From Antedon mediterranea (lineage: Eukaryota; Echinodermata; Crinoidea; Comatulida; Antedonidae): 64,000 nucleotides of DNA. Each line of letters opens with the position of its first letter. The stretch's first letter is position 1. This document shows positions 8,553 through 18,510 of the stretch, in pieces. The notes under the pieces are model-generated. The model searched no databases. It saw only the letters and a list, made by a program, of their open reading frames with translations, and was not told where the DNA came from. The stretch is taken from the NCBI RefSeq assembly GCF_964355755.1, contig NC_092673.1, positions 12,715,001-12,779,000 of the forward strand, read 5' to 3'. The position numbers and the translations under genes were made by a program.

Positions 8553-11502
8553 ATGGCGGTCAGTGGTGGTGGTGCACGTGAAGAAGATTTATGGTCAGAA
8601 GAGGCCGAGTCTTGCCTTATTGACCTTTGGAGGAATGAAATGTGTCTATATGACACTACCCCCAAAGAGTATAGCAATCGACAGCTTAGGCAAATAAAAG
8701 TAGAAGAATTCGCCGTAATATTAGGAAAAAGTGGTAAGTCCAACAAATAATATTAATAGGCCTAAGGCCCCTCCTAGGCTAGGCTAGGGCGTATCTAGGC
8801 CTAGGCTATGCACAACAGCTATTTTACTAATAATAATATAGCCTAGGCCTAGTGTATGTAGGCCTAGGCCTATTATTAATTATTGCCAAAAATGAATGAC
8901 CCACACTCGACTCACTAGCCTAAACACTTTCCTGCAACAACTCCTAGCCTAGCCTAGGCCTAGAATATTATTAATTAACTAACTAGGCCTAAGCCTAGGC
9001 TAGGCCTAGTTAGGTCCCTATGGCATGCTAGTCTCTAGCCTAGGTTTGGCTAATATTAAATATTAAGCTTGAGACTAGGCCTACCTACTAGACTAGGCTC
9101 TTTTATTACTATACTGTACTGTGCGTAGTGTAGGCCCCTAGACTAAACTAGGAAATTTCATTTTAAAATTTTGTTTAGCAATTATTGCTAATCAAACTGA
9201 TTTTTTAGTCGAGAAACATAGTTTTGTATTGTATTTTTTGCTACACAATTTTAGAAATGTGTAGCAATAAGGTTGTTTTATATAGCTTTTTGCTATGCTA
9301 CACTGGCGAAATTATTCCCTGGGCCTAGTACTAGTTAGTACTAGTAGTAATAGTAAAATATTATTATTATAGGCCTAACTAGCCTACCTAGTAGTAGTAG
9401 CATTAATATATAGATAGTAGGCCTAATATTATGGGCTAGTATTAGCCTAGGCCTAGTAGGCCCTAAAAGTTCCACAAATAAACTAGTCTCTACTACTTTG
9501 TCTTTACTTACTAGGTCTAGCCTAGAGAGAGGCCCCTAGGCATATTATAAATTATCAGCAACATTCACATGAATTCATTCACTTTCATTGGCAAGAAAAA
9601 TAAATAAGCAAAACTGCGCCTCTTATTATATGCCCTATATAGGTAATTTAATTATTAATATTTATTATTTGTATCAATATCATATAATCATATACACAGT
9701 ATATATTCCAAGTAAATTTAAACATTAAATAAACAGTAAAATATGATATAATTTTATTATTAATAATTGTATTTATATTATATACACAGTATACATTCCA
9801 AGTAAAGGTAAAATAAATTGTATAAAATATAATGTAATTTAATTATTAATATTTGTATCAATATCATATATCATATACACAGTATATATTCCAAGTAAAT
9901 GTAAAATAAATGGTAAAAATGGATTGTGATTATATAGATTATTAATATATTATGATTTAATTACCGTATATATATATTTGTATTTTAATAGACATTGAGA
10001 TCAAAAAACATATAAATTCCCTGAGGACCCAATTTATGCGTTACAGAAAGAGCCTGCCTAGTGGGAGAACAGCTAGGCAGCAATGGGTGCTGGAGCGATG
10101 TGACTGGCTTACTCCATACATTAAGCAGAGGGCGTCTCAGTCCACATTAGATGTAAGTAATACTATAGCCTAAAGATGGTTGTATAAAGTAGAGTCCTCA
10201 ATGAGAATACTGTAAAACAAATTGTGAAAATAAAAGGAAGCATAATAGTTGGAATTTCTGTAGCACGTATACAGTATACTGTGTATCTAAATCATTTGGT
10301 CTTGCCATTCAATGGATCCTTCTTTTGATGAAAAGTATGTGGTTAATATTTCTCTCTGTTGCTTGGCAGCAGATGTAAAATTGTTGTGCCTATCAAGTTG
10401 AACAGGCACCATGGATGGTTGCTGTCGCCACTGTCCTTCAACAACATTGTGCGCCCCATTTTCCAGGTCGACAAAACCTGGTGGATTGTAGGCACTATTG
10501 CTTCTTAGCATGTTGTGCAAAGCAGCACATGCCAACACTAACGGTTGAAGGTGTTCCGGCAGTATTTTGATCATCGTCAAGAATACACCAAATTTATTTG
10601 CAAAGATCCCAAAAGCATTCTCAGAAACCCTCCTAGCTCTTGACAGACGATAATTGAATACTCTTTGTTGTTTCGTTAAATGCCTTAGAGGATGTGGCTT
10701 CATAATGTCCTCCCGCAATGGGAATGCATCGTCTGCTACTATCATATATGGAACTGTCGTATTTGTTCCAGGCAATGGACTCGGGGTTGGTACTCCAATT
10801 GCTTTGTTCTTAAGGCCCTTATCCAACGAGCATTTTGAGAACACCCCACCGTCGGATACACGTCCATTTGTACCGAAGTCGACATATAAAAATTTATATG
10901 ATGAATCTACAAGGGCCATCAGTACCAGGCTGAATGAATTTTTGTAATTAAAATATTCCGAGCCTGAATTGGGTGGTGGCCGAATACTGACATGTTTTCC
11001 AACTAGTGCACCCAAACAATTGGGGAAATTCCATTTCATTTGGAACTCTTTTGCTATTCCCATCCATTCTTCAGATGTTGATGGCGTCTGTAAATATGAA
11101 TATAAAAATATGATAAACTTTCTAATAAAAAATAATAATAATACATCATAACTGACTGATCATTGCTTTTTTTTTACAGTTGTCAGATTTAGGATTAGAG
11201 GCAGATCACGATGATGATGTATCCAACATGAGCGAAGAAAACGATGTTAAGACAAAAAAAAGTTCAACAAAACCAACAAAAAGAGAGAGAGACAATACAA
11301 TGAAGAATTGAATTTGATTCGTAATCTTACAACAATATTAGAATCTCCTTCAAACGTAAGCGAAGAAACAGATGCCGATTTACTTTTTTTTCAGTATGTT
11401 ACATCAGAACTTAAACAAATACAAAATAAAAAAACCAAAGCAGTTCTGATGAACAAAATCCAAAATGATATTTTTGAAGTAAAGATAAAAGATCTAGATT
11501 AG
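8553..11502 (+). CDS. MADF-BESS protein of Harbinger (frameshifted)
   Basis: Exons 8553-8733, 9992-10152 and 11180-11502. Start chosen at ATG 8553 (MAVSGGG, context CATCATGG); an upstream in-frame ATG at 8520 has a weaker context. The MADF domain spans the first two exons: EAESCLIDLWRNEMCLYD, NRQLRQIKVEEF, then KKHINSLRTQFMRYRKSL. Exon 3 has an acidic linker and a BESS motif DADLLFFQYVTSELKQIQ. Splices are GTAAGT/TTAATAG (phase 1) and GTAAGT/TTTTACAG (phase 0). In exon 3 the opening frame hits a stop at about 11309, while the BESS part is open in another frame; the switch is likely in an A8 run near 11252-11260. In animal Harbingers such proteins bind DNA and aid the transposase in the nucleus. 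Confidence 0.8.
8757..9560. repeat. TAGGCCTA-rich intronic stretch
   Basis: Lies in the first intron of the MADF gene. Dense with AGGCCTA, CCTAGGC and TAGGCCTA words, many overlapping and palindromic, with no regular period. It contains no coding sequence. Similar but smaller patches occur at 51830-52110, 52450-52640 and 59180-59260. Confidence 0.8.
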
Positions 11503-12197
11503 CTTCAAATAATATATATAATATCAAAATGTACTGTCTAGCCAGTCAAATCCTCACTCATTTTTCCATTTACACTACAGTTTCCTAGTGGATAACAAAT
11601 TAAATTTATAGCCTAGAGTACACAGTAATTTACCTTCATGTTCTTTCAAAACAGAGTATATTGCATTACATGTGTCTGGTACAATTTCACCAATTGTTGT
11701 GGGCCCAACTCTGTATTGATATGACAGACTTTTGTATGTTTCACCTGAAATTTGTTTGACAAATGAATGGTTATTTGCAACTACAGGTGATCAGATTGTT
11801 GGTATACTTGAAAAACCTGAGAAAGGATAAGGGATAGAATAAATTTGGGTTTTTGATGATTTGAACACGTTTACTCACCAGTTGCAATAAAACGAAGCGT
11901 AATCGCTAATCTTTCTCCTGGAGAAATACTCTGGCGCCAGTTGGTGTTTTGGTTCTTTATAATGGGCTTGACCAAACTCAGGAGGTTGTCAAATGTGCCA
12001 GTATCCATCCTTAAAAAATTTCTGTAGGATTCCTGGTCCTGGAGCCGCAGTTCTTGAATCAAATTTCCATATGCTCCTTGTTGCTGTCTTTTGAGGATCC
12101 AGGGCTTGCACCATATTCTGCTGCTTCGTCTTCGCCGCCTTCTTTTTAAAAGCAACAGCAGTAAAACAGCACATGATTTGCGTTTATTTGACACCAT
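10287..12197 (-). CDS. Harbinger DDE transposase (inactive copy)
   Basis: Minus-strand gene; exons 12197-11879 (start MVSNKRKSC), 11744-11634 and 11087-10287. Exon 1 has an Arg-rich stretch and DTGTFDNLLSLVKPII then SPGERLAITLRFIA. Exon 2 has YKSLSYQYRVGPTTIGEIV. Exon 3 has the nuclease core, NCLGALVGKHVSIRPP, then VADDAFPL and RRVSENAFG. The second Asp and the Glu of the DDE triad are present, but the first Asp (normally GAxDGKH) is Val, a GAT to GTT change. By my reading the exon 2-3 join is also out of frame. Donors GTGAGT and GTAAAT and acceptors TTTCAG and TTTACAG are clear. The last exon sits antisense in intron 2 of the MADF gene. Confidence 0.87.
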
Positions 12198-12229
12198 GAT
12201 GTAAATACTGTATATATAAAACAACATTT

Positions 12230-14940
12230 TAAAGAAATTTCATTATTCAGTAAATCTAAGAATTCAGAAAACATCTCAGTAATTCAATAATTGTTGCTGC
12301 CATCAATTTATATTATTTAAAGATATGTATTGATTTTTTCCCATAAAAACATTATATAACATTAAGTTAAAGATGTATTGTCCCTTGAAACACAAAAAAA
12401 TGAAGGTCAAAATATACCGTAAATTTTAATTGGCCCTATCAAAGTAATATTAAAGTTATTCACAAGTCAAAAATTCAAGCCAAAAACAACAATTTTACGT
12501 AATTAACAGCTAAATTAATTGTGTTACATTTTGTCTGGAAAATAGTCGTGAGCGAAAGTAATCAAAGATTTCAAACCATGAGTATGCATTATGCATGATG
12601 CTAATTAGGATTGTTTACAACACTGTTGAGAAGGTGTTTTCACACAGATCGCGAGGAAGTTTTATGATTACGGCATATATACAGAGTAGCCAAACAAGCG
12701 CATTGCATTATAAGATATGTTTTGATCGAAAACTTTGACTGGAAGTCAAAGTTATTTTTTTAACCAAAAAACGTCTGTATTTCAGTTAAATGATTTTTTT
12801 TTTCGACTAATTTTTGGTGAAAGTTAATAACTATTATGATAGTTCAAAATTACCCACTTTTTTTTTCGAAATCTTTTAATTTTAATTTTTGGGGAATTTG
12901 ACAAAGGGACAATACATCTTTAATTAAATGGTTACATTTTGTTTCATCAATATAATCTGATGTATGTTGTGATTTAATATGTAATAACAAATACATGTAG
13001 TAAATAAATAAAAGTGTAATATAATTATGTTTAATTTAAATAATTTAGTTATTTGTTTGTTATTTGTATCACTAGTTAATGAGTTGAGTTTTAGGTTAAC
13101 ATGTCCAAAAAGTTGGTATGGCGCATTGCCACAGTGTGTTAATTTAATGTATTTAATGACGAAATGGAACCACTTACTTTTTGTACATAAAAAAAAAAGT
13201 TAGATCTGGTCATTACCTCTCAACAATGCTTATCAATCGGACATTTTAAATTTAAATTCAATTTTGTATTGAATTGTGTTCAATATTATAAATTTAACTT
13301 GAATTGTATAGACTAGATGGTACGCGAGCGTACCATCTAGGTTGTGCCCACAGATGGTTCTCGAATACATAGTAATTTCAGCGTTTAAAAAACTGGCGAC
13401 TTCAAATGCACATGCAGGACAATAATACATGTTGTTTACAGGAACGAATAAGAAAAAGAAGTTTGTCACAAAATAAGAAACAAACTGAATTTGTGTTTTG
13501 TATGTAACATTTGGGTTGAGGGATGGAGAAGAGGATGGATGCAAAGACGAACAATTTTTAAATATATTCTTTATCGATTTAGTAACGAAATATGAATTGT
13601 TTTCATGTTTTACAAATAATATACCAGTAAACACAGTAAAACATTGCGATTTAATACTTTGTTGAAACTGTCACCGTCATAGTCGATTGAAATAGTACAG
13701 TACATGTAACGATACATCACTAATACGACGTTTATATTTTTTTGAAGTTACATGATTACAAACGTTCTGAAGGAACTGTCAGTAATATATTAAACACCTC
13801 TATTCGGGGAAAATCGTAAATTCGCTTTAATCGTCAATAAATAATTATCTAACTCAACTTAATTAGTAGGCCTAATGGTCAATTGTTTAATAGAGCCAAT
13901 TATGCTACCCACTACCCAACTTGTATTGAAAATTAAGTTGTTTCCTAACCACCAAAGTTGTTCTGCGTTTAGGGCATGTACTGATCATTCATACTGTAGG
14001 CCTGTCCTCTACTGGCTTTACAATGCTACTCATGCCAGGGAGGGTGGTGGTGTTGGTGGTGGTTTAGCTGCAATAATAAAGTTGATTGTACATAATAGAC
14101 GGCAACTGGAAAGGCTAGCTCATTTTGCGTTAAAAAAAAGATTCCACAGATTGGAAAAAAATGTATCGAATTTCTGTTATGACTGTACAGTACTTGTCTT
14201 TACGACACCTGAGGGAATAGACACTTGTGGAACAGAGATTGGAATGTTCCATTTATCGCAGATCAAAACATTTGTATAAACGTATATTAAATCTATCAAA
14301 ATAGTATTTTTTAAAGAAAATCGGCCTGTCTTCAACATTATGATGCTGTACTCGAGCTGATCAACCAGTTTTCAGCTATTAAAAACAATTATCGTAGGAG
14401 GAAATAGGAAAATGCGAAGCATCCTCGCATTATTGTTTGCGGGTATTTTTCAAGTTGGACATCCATTAGACAGTGTATACCACGACCACGAAACACCCCT
14501 ATTTGGGGCAAATCGTTGAACCTAAATTCGTTTTAATTGTCAATAACTAATTATCTAACTCAATTTAATTAGTAAACATGGTTACATCAGATGGTAACTG
14601 ATATTTAGATACTAAACTAATATGCCTACTAAAAGGCCTGGCTAGGGGCATACATGGGCCTACCAACTCTGTACTGACATGGATCCCATATGCCAAGTCT
14701 CAATTATTCAACAAAATATAAGCTTAAATTTTGTTGTTCTTTTTATTAGGTAAAACAAACGGATTTATCGGTTTATTATTAATCAATTAAACTTACTATT
14801 ACTTCCGTGTTTACAAATCATACGAACGTACGTACGTCGTGCATACGCGTTGCATGGTTTGTTGCGTCATCTTGAATTCAACCAATCAGAAGCGCAGGCA
14901 ATATAGTCGCGTCGGGCACGATTATCTGTCGGTAGGACTT
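12230..14940. other. Harbinger interior without a recognised gene
   Basis: No known domain. A 133-residue minus-strand frame at 13233-13634 contains YYCPACAFEV and TICGHNL, which look faintly zinc-binding. A 134-residue plus-strand frame at 13875-14279 contains a Gly-rich stretch and a basic helix (ALKKRFHRLEKNVS). Neither has convincing splice sites or a family I recognise, so both may be chance. The sequence also holds a near-perfect palindrome at 13313-13340. Confidence 0.45.
13313..13340. repeat. 28-bp perfect palindrome with 2-nt centre
   Basis: Arms CTAGATGGTACGC and GCGTACCATCTAG flank GA. Partial matches to the arm appear at about 46970 (CAGATGGTACGC) and 63689 (GACTAGATGG), so it may be the tip of a repeat family rather than unique. 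Confidence 0.9.
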
Positions 14941-14942
14941 TG

Positions 14943-15006
14943 GAAAGACGGGTCCAGACAAGACGTCTCGTCGGGCCTCGTCGTACGACGCTGTCTGAGT
15001 TGGCCT
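14943..15006 (-). repeat. Harbinger right terminal inverted repeat
   Basis: Inverted match of the left end, finishing CGCTGTCTGAGTTGGCCT at 15006, followed by target-site TAA. The outer 20 bp are perfect against the left end. Confidence 0.93.
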
Positions 15007-15084
15007 TAATGATCAGCTTATGCTGAATGGATCACCCTCATAAAATATTGTTGAAATAAAAATAAATTAAATAAATTAAATTCA
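15007..15084 (+). pseudogene. Retroelement B, 3' UTR end and tail
   Basis: Continues element B across the Harbinger insertion: after the TAA, GATCAGCTTATGCTGAATGG, CACCCTCATAAAATATTG and an AAATAAATT-type tail. Such short A/T repeats end many CR1-group elements. The sequence ATTTCT follows at 15084-15089 and also occurs at 6510-6515 at the start of B, so it may be the target duplication. Confidence 0.72.
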
Positions 15085-15212
15085 TTTCTCCATTCATTAT
15101 TAATCACCTTACGTTCTGTATTAATTCATCTTTTTCTTCAGGTAGTTTTCCCAATTATTTAAAGTTAGCAAAAGTTATTCAAATTTTCAAGAAAGGTAGA
15201 CAAGATATACTT
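15085..15212 (+). pseudogene. Retroelement A, right part (RT)
   Basis: An open stretch reads FISPFIINHLTFCINSSFSS, then GSFPNYLKLAKVIQIFKKG. This is the RT block that should follow the text of element A ending at about 6509. It stops at about 15212, where the second copy of the Ig block starts. A is therefore cut at both ends and split by B. Confidence 0.72.
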
Positions 15213-16000
15213 TCAGACCCATTTACTAATTGCATGTATTGTGTTTATGCATAATTCATATTGAAATAGTGAATTTCAGCACAATAGTGTGTAGGCTTAT
15301 CTACTTAATGAACATTGTCAATATTGGCCTAATCTATCTTATCTTTTTATTATGTTTTATAGACATGCTTGATTCTTTTGCAACACATGGAGAAAAAGCA
15401 GTTTTAACTTGTAAGTATGAAACTAAGGATGAAAAAATTGGTGTTAGTTGGTATAAGAAGACTAATGATGGAAACAAATTGATATGGTCTTCTGACGAAT
15501 CACAAAAGACAGAAGCAATGCAAGAAATATGCAAGGCAACCTGTGATGTTAATGGAACATGCTTAGAGTTTGAGAAAGTAGCTTTAACTGATGCTGGAGA
15601 GTACATGTGTAAACTTAGTAAGAATGTGATTTCTGAAGATGGTACGAATAGCAAAATAGCAAACACAATAACAGCAAACCTATGTGTACAATGTAAGTAC
15701 ATTTTTATTAAGCTTTTTCTTTCAATCTCGACAACCAATGGTCACAGAGAGGTAATTTTGGTCACAAATTGTTCAGAAAACAAGCATTCATTCAGTCTAA
15801 TTGGATATTTTAGTTAATAATGAATGGAAATGCTATTTCTGCCCTTTGAACCACATCAAGAGATATGCGTTCATATATTCGTAACTATTGGTCACAGAGA
15901 CTAGCAGTCAGTCGGTCTGACTCATATTTATATTTGCTTTAAAAAGCATGGTGAATAGGAGAAATACAGCACATGGTGAAAAAAAAACGTATAATACTGT
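15213..16000 (+). repeat. Segmental duplication, copy 2
   Basis: Matches 4810-6025: shared upstream intron, Ig exon, donor and the downstream sequence with GACAACCAATGGTCACAGAG and GGTGAATAGGAGAAATACAG. It lacks about 440 bp present in copy 1 and a 19-bp piece of upstream intron. It continues past the A-run where retroelement A interrupts copy 1, so it preserves the sequence without that insertion. Confidence 0.87.
15363..15692 (+). CDS. Ig V-type domain exon, duplicated copy 2
   Basis: Paralogue of 4974-5303: same 330-bp length, phase 1-1, acceptor TATGTTTTATAG and donor GTAAGT. It differs by 11 bases, changing eight codons with replacement and two silently. All key residues stay: VLTCKYETKDE, VSWYKKTNDGN, LTDAGEYMCKL. 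One extra cysteine of copy 1 (KICVSW) is Gly here (KIGVSW). The frame is open, so this copy can be spliced in. It presumably encodes a further domain of the same receptor-like protein. Confidence 0.8.
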
Positions 16001-16154
16001 ACAAGGTTCTTTACGATACAATAAAAATTATTTATTGAAACATTCATTGAAATAGTGAATCTCAGCACAATTGTGTGTAGGCCTATCTACTGCAGATTAT
16101 TGAACATTGTCAATATTGGCCTAATCTATCTTATCTTTTTATTATGTTTTTTAG

Positions 16155-16483
16155 ACACACGTGGAGAAAAGGTGGTTTTAACTTGCAATTATGAAACTAA
16201 GGATGAAGAAATTAGTTGGTGGCACCATCGAGAGTGTTTAAGGAAAATATCTGAAACAGTGCCGCTAAACCAGCAACCAGCAACTCCTGCTTCATCTAAT
16301 CTTGCACCATCATATACATCACCTACAGCCTCTGAACGACTGGCAATAGTAGAAGCATTGCTGGGGACAGAGAAATTAAAGCTCTACAACCGGCGATATG
16401 ACAACGCCTATGATTGTGATGATGCCGAGTACACTAAGTGGAAGGAGCCGAAGTCCGACGCAATATCAGAATATTTCCTCTAA
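16155..16483 (+). pseudogene. Broken third Ig exon fused to transposon ORF
   Basis: The exon starts like the other two copies (acceptor TATGTTTTTTAG, phase 1, then RGEKVVLTCNYETKDEEISW). After about 22 codons, near 16218, the Ig sequence stops and an unrelated frame follows: HHRECLRKISETVPLNQQ and onwards to a stop at 16481. The second Cys and most of the domain are missing, so it cannot fold as Ig. The join is in frame, giving a chimeric reading of up to about 110 residues from the exon start. Confidence 0.75.
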
Positions 16484-16810
16484 GTAAGGACAGACGCTAG
16501 TTCCACAAAAATTCCTAGAGCCACTGGTACTGGATCAAAAAGCCATCAGTTTGATTTAGTGTCTAAATATATTCAGTGAGCATTTAAGATATCCGAAACA
16601 GCCACACCAGTTATTTCTGGGAAGTCAATAAACTAAAGAAGGCAGCCAAAATAAGTAAAAAAAAAGTATGACGACACAGTCCAGTGGATAGGGTGCGTAT
16701 GTGGGCACTGGTTTCATTGTAATGCCAAGTGCTCTGGATTAGACGGGGCTGATGATTTGACGCCAGAAGAAATTGATTCCCTGGATTGGGAATGTAATGT
16801 TTGTGCTTAA
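16219..16810 (+). pseudogene. Transposon C-terminus with PHD-like zinc finger
   Basis: Pieces in changing frames: TASERLAIVEALLGTEKL, then after stops SHQFDLVSKYI and ATPVISGKSIN, ending in a zinc-finger stretch with IGCVCGHWFHCNAKCSGL and LDWECNVCA at about 16680-16808. The spacing CxC-GHWFHxxxxC...WxCxxC fits the second half of a PHD finger. Such fingers occur at the ends of animal pogo/jerky-type transposases, but the transposase core is not present, so the family stays open. Confidence 0.55.
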
Positions 16811-17148
16811 TAATATCTCAGTTTTAAGTCTGAGCTGTACAGTTCTATTTGAAAATTATAAACGTATGCGATTTTATTGTTAAGTTAAGTTTTTTAATTG
16901 ATTCATGGACACGTGGTAAATTGTAAAAATATTGTTACATTAATAAGTCTGAATATAATATGAGATTCTTATAATATTTTAAAATATTATTATTATTATT
17001 TAAAAATATTAGTAATACAGTACTTTCAAAATGAAACACGAAGGTAGCAATTTCAGAAGGATATTATCTCAACAACAACATATTAACGTGTAGAAGAAAC
17101 TTGATTACATGAAATATTGATGCACGCTCTTTTAAATGCTAGAACAGA

Positions 17149-17575
17149 TGTCACGAACTCCTCTTACGTATGTTTCCGAGCGGTTGAAAATACTTTAGGA
17201 ACTCCCTTGTGACATAAAAGTATACACACAAAATCCACAAAGTTGTAAAATAACTCAAAAACAAAGCTTTAATTTCAATCAACTTCAACTTTTAACAACA
17301 GCTTCACAATGACTTTACAATATAACATCCAACCTCTAATCCAACAACCTTACAATAGTTTACATCCCTTTATATACAAGATGCTCCTATCCTTCTAGAT
17401 CATTCTTTATACTTCTCATTATTACATGATTACAGTTTCTATTAATAGCACTTCTGGAATGTTCTTGATTGTTCTTATTAATTATACATGGTTTATTAAA
17501 TCAAAACATCTTATTCTAGAATGTTCATGTAAATACTATGTTACTCTATATGTTAGGGAATGGTAATTTATTACA
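17149..17575 (-). mobile_element. Solo LTR of an LTR retrotransposon
   Basis: A 427-bp unit starting TGTCACGAAC and ending TTACA, flanked by CAGA on both sides (17145-17148 and 17576-17579), extendable to ACAGA. Read on minus it has a TATA-like TATATAAAG (17368-17376 complement), then AATTAAAGC as a possible polyadenylation signal, and ends GTTCGTGACA. No internal gag-pol is nearby, so it looks like a solo LTR left by recombination. A truncated opposite-orientation relative lies at 54583-54733. Confidence 0.75.
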
Positions 17576-17944
17576 CAGATTAAAAATTACTGTAAAGATG
17601 AAATTAATGACCCACGTAATTTAAATTTTATGCATGATGACGTCATAAAAATTAAAATATTTTTTACTCATGCGAAAAATAGTTGATTGACCTAGAAAGT
17701 ATTAAAATATCGGGGGAAATGCAATACGGATAATACGATGACTTCACAACATCCGAGAGGTAAAGATACTGCATGAATTCATATCTACAACATATCTGCT
17801 TACTTATTAAATTTAAAAAATTGGGGGTCACAATTGCGCGCGTCTAACAACTAAACAATTACGGTGGGCAGTTTTATAAGATTATACCATCACCTTCATA
17901 TTATGGATTAATTGTTCGGCTATACATTTCCTCTTTGTTTATAT

Positions 17945-18060
17945 TTCAAGATTCAAGATTCAAGAAATTTTATTTGTCCATAAAAATGGAAATTCACTTT
18001 GCTTGGTAGATTAAAACAACAATATTGCAACAATTTAAAACGTGCAGTATTATAACAGAT
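17945..18060 (-). repeat. 3' tail of a non-LTR element, reverse orientation
   Basis: Forward sequence TTTCAAGATTCAAGATTCAAG then TTTTATTTGTCCATAAAAAT. The complement is a coding-less end with ATGGACAAATAAAATT and a (TTGAATC)n tail, as found at the 3' end of L2/CR1-type elements. No RT is attached. Confidence 0.5.
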
Positions 18061-18189
18061 TAAAAAACAAGATAAAGATATTTTTGGGTAGAAGCTGGGA
18101 TCCACTTGATTTAGGATATTTCGACCTCGCTGATTACGAATATGGCGGATCCCAAGCGAAATTCAGCCATCTAAGCCCTTAATTTGCAT

Positions 18190-18510
18190 AATTAAAAATG
18201 GCGGCCATTTTTTATAATTAATAACCTATATCTCGAGAACCACTAGTCACAGATAATTAATTTTGGTGTCAAAATGTTTTAAATATATGTTTTTATATTC
18301 ACTTTAATGACACATTTTCTCAAAAAATGGATGCAAGTCTTATTTCTGACATTTTGACCTTTGACCTTCATTTATGGTATCTCGGTAACCAATAATCGGA
18401 GAGACACGAAATAGGGCTCAAATTGTTCAGAAACTATACATTCATATTTATTATAATGAAATGTTTTTACAAAAAATGGCCGATTCTACAACTATTGACC
18501 TTTGAACTAT
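18190..18510. repeat. Interspersed repeat copies
   Basis: Contains phrases such as TATCTCGGTAACCAATAATC, AAATTGTTCAGAAA and TGACCTTTGAACTA. Similar phrases recur inside the Ig duplication (5775-5900, 15725-15850), and related wording occurs at 55090-55230. No coding potential. Probably a degraded non-autonomous family. Confidence 0.55.

Larger units (their letters stand above)
8247..15006. mobile_element. PIF/Harbinger DNA transposon, 6760 bp
   Basis: Bounded by terminal inverted repeats that begin AGGCCAACTCAGACAGCGTC at 8247 and end with the complement at 15006. Similarity continues inward for about 60 bp with few mismatches. The target duplication is TAA (8244-8246 and 15007-15009), as expected for this superfamily. 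Inside are the two genes typical of animal Harbingers: a MADF-BESS DNA-binding protein on plus and a DDE_Tnp_4 transposase on minus. Joining the flanks restores an uninterrupted retroelement 3' UTR. The element is longer than most Harbingers because of large introns and about 2.7 kb without recognised genes. Confidence 0.93.

Noticed and set aside
13233-14279. Two ORFs of about 134 residues as extra Harbinger genes
   Set aside because: No family, weak coding signs and no convincing splice sites; left as a remark only.
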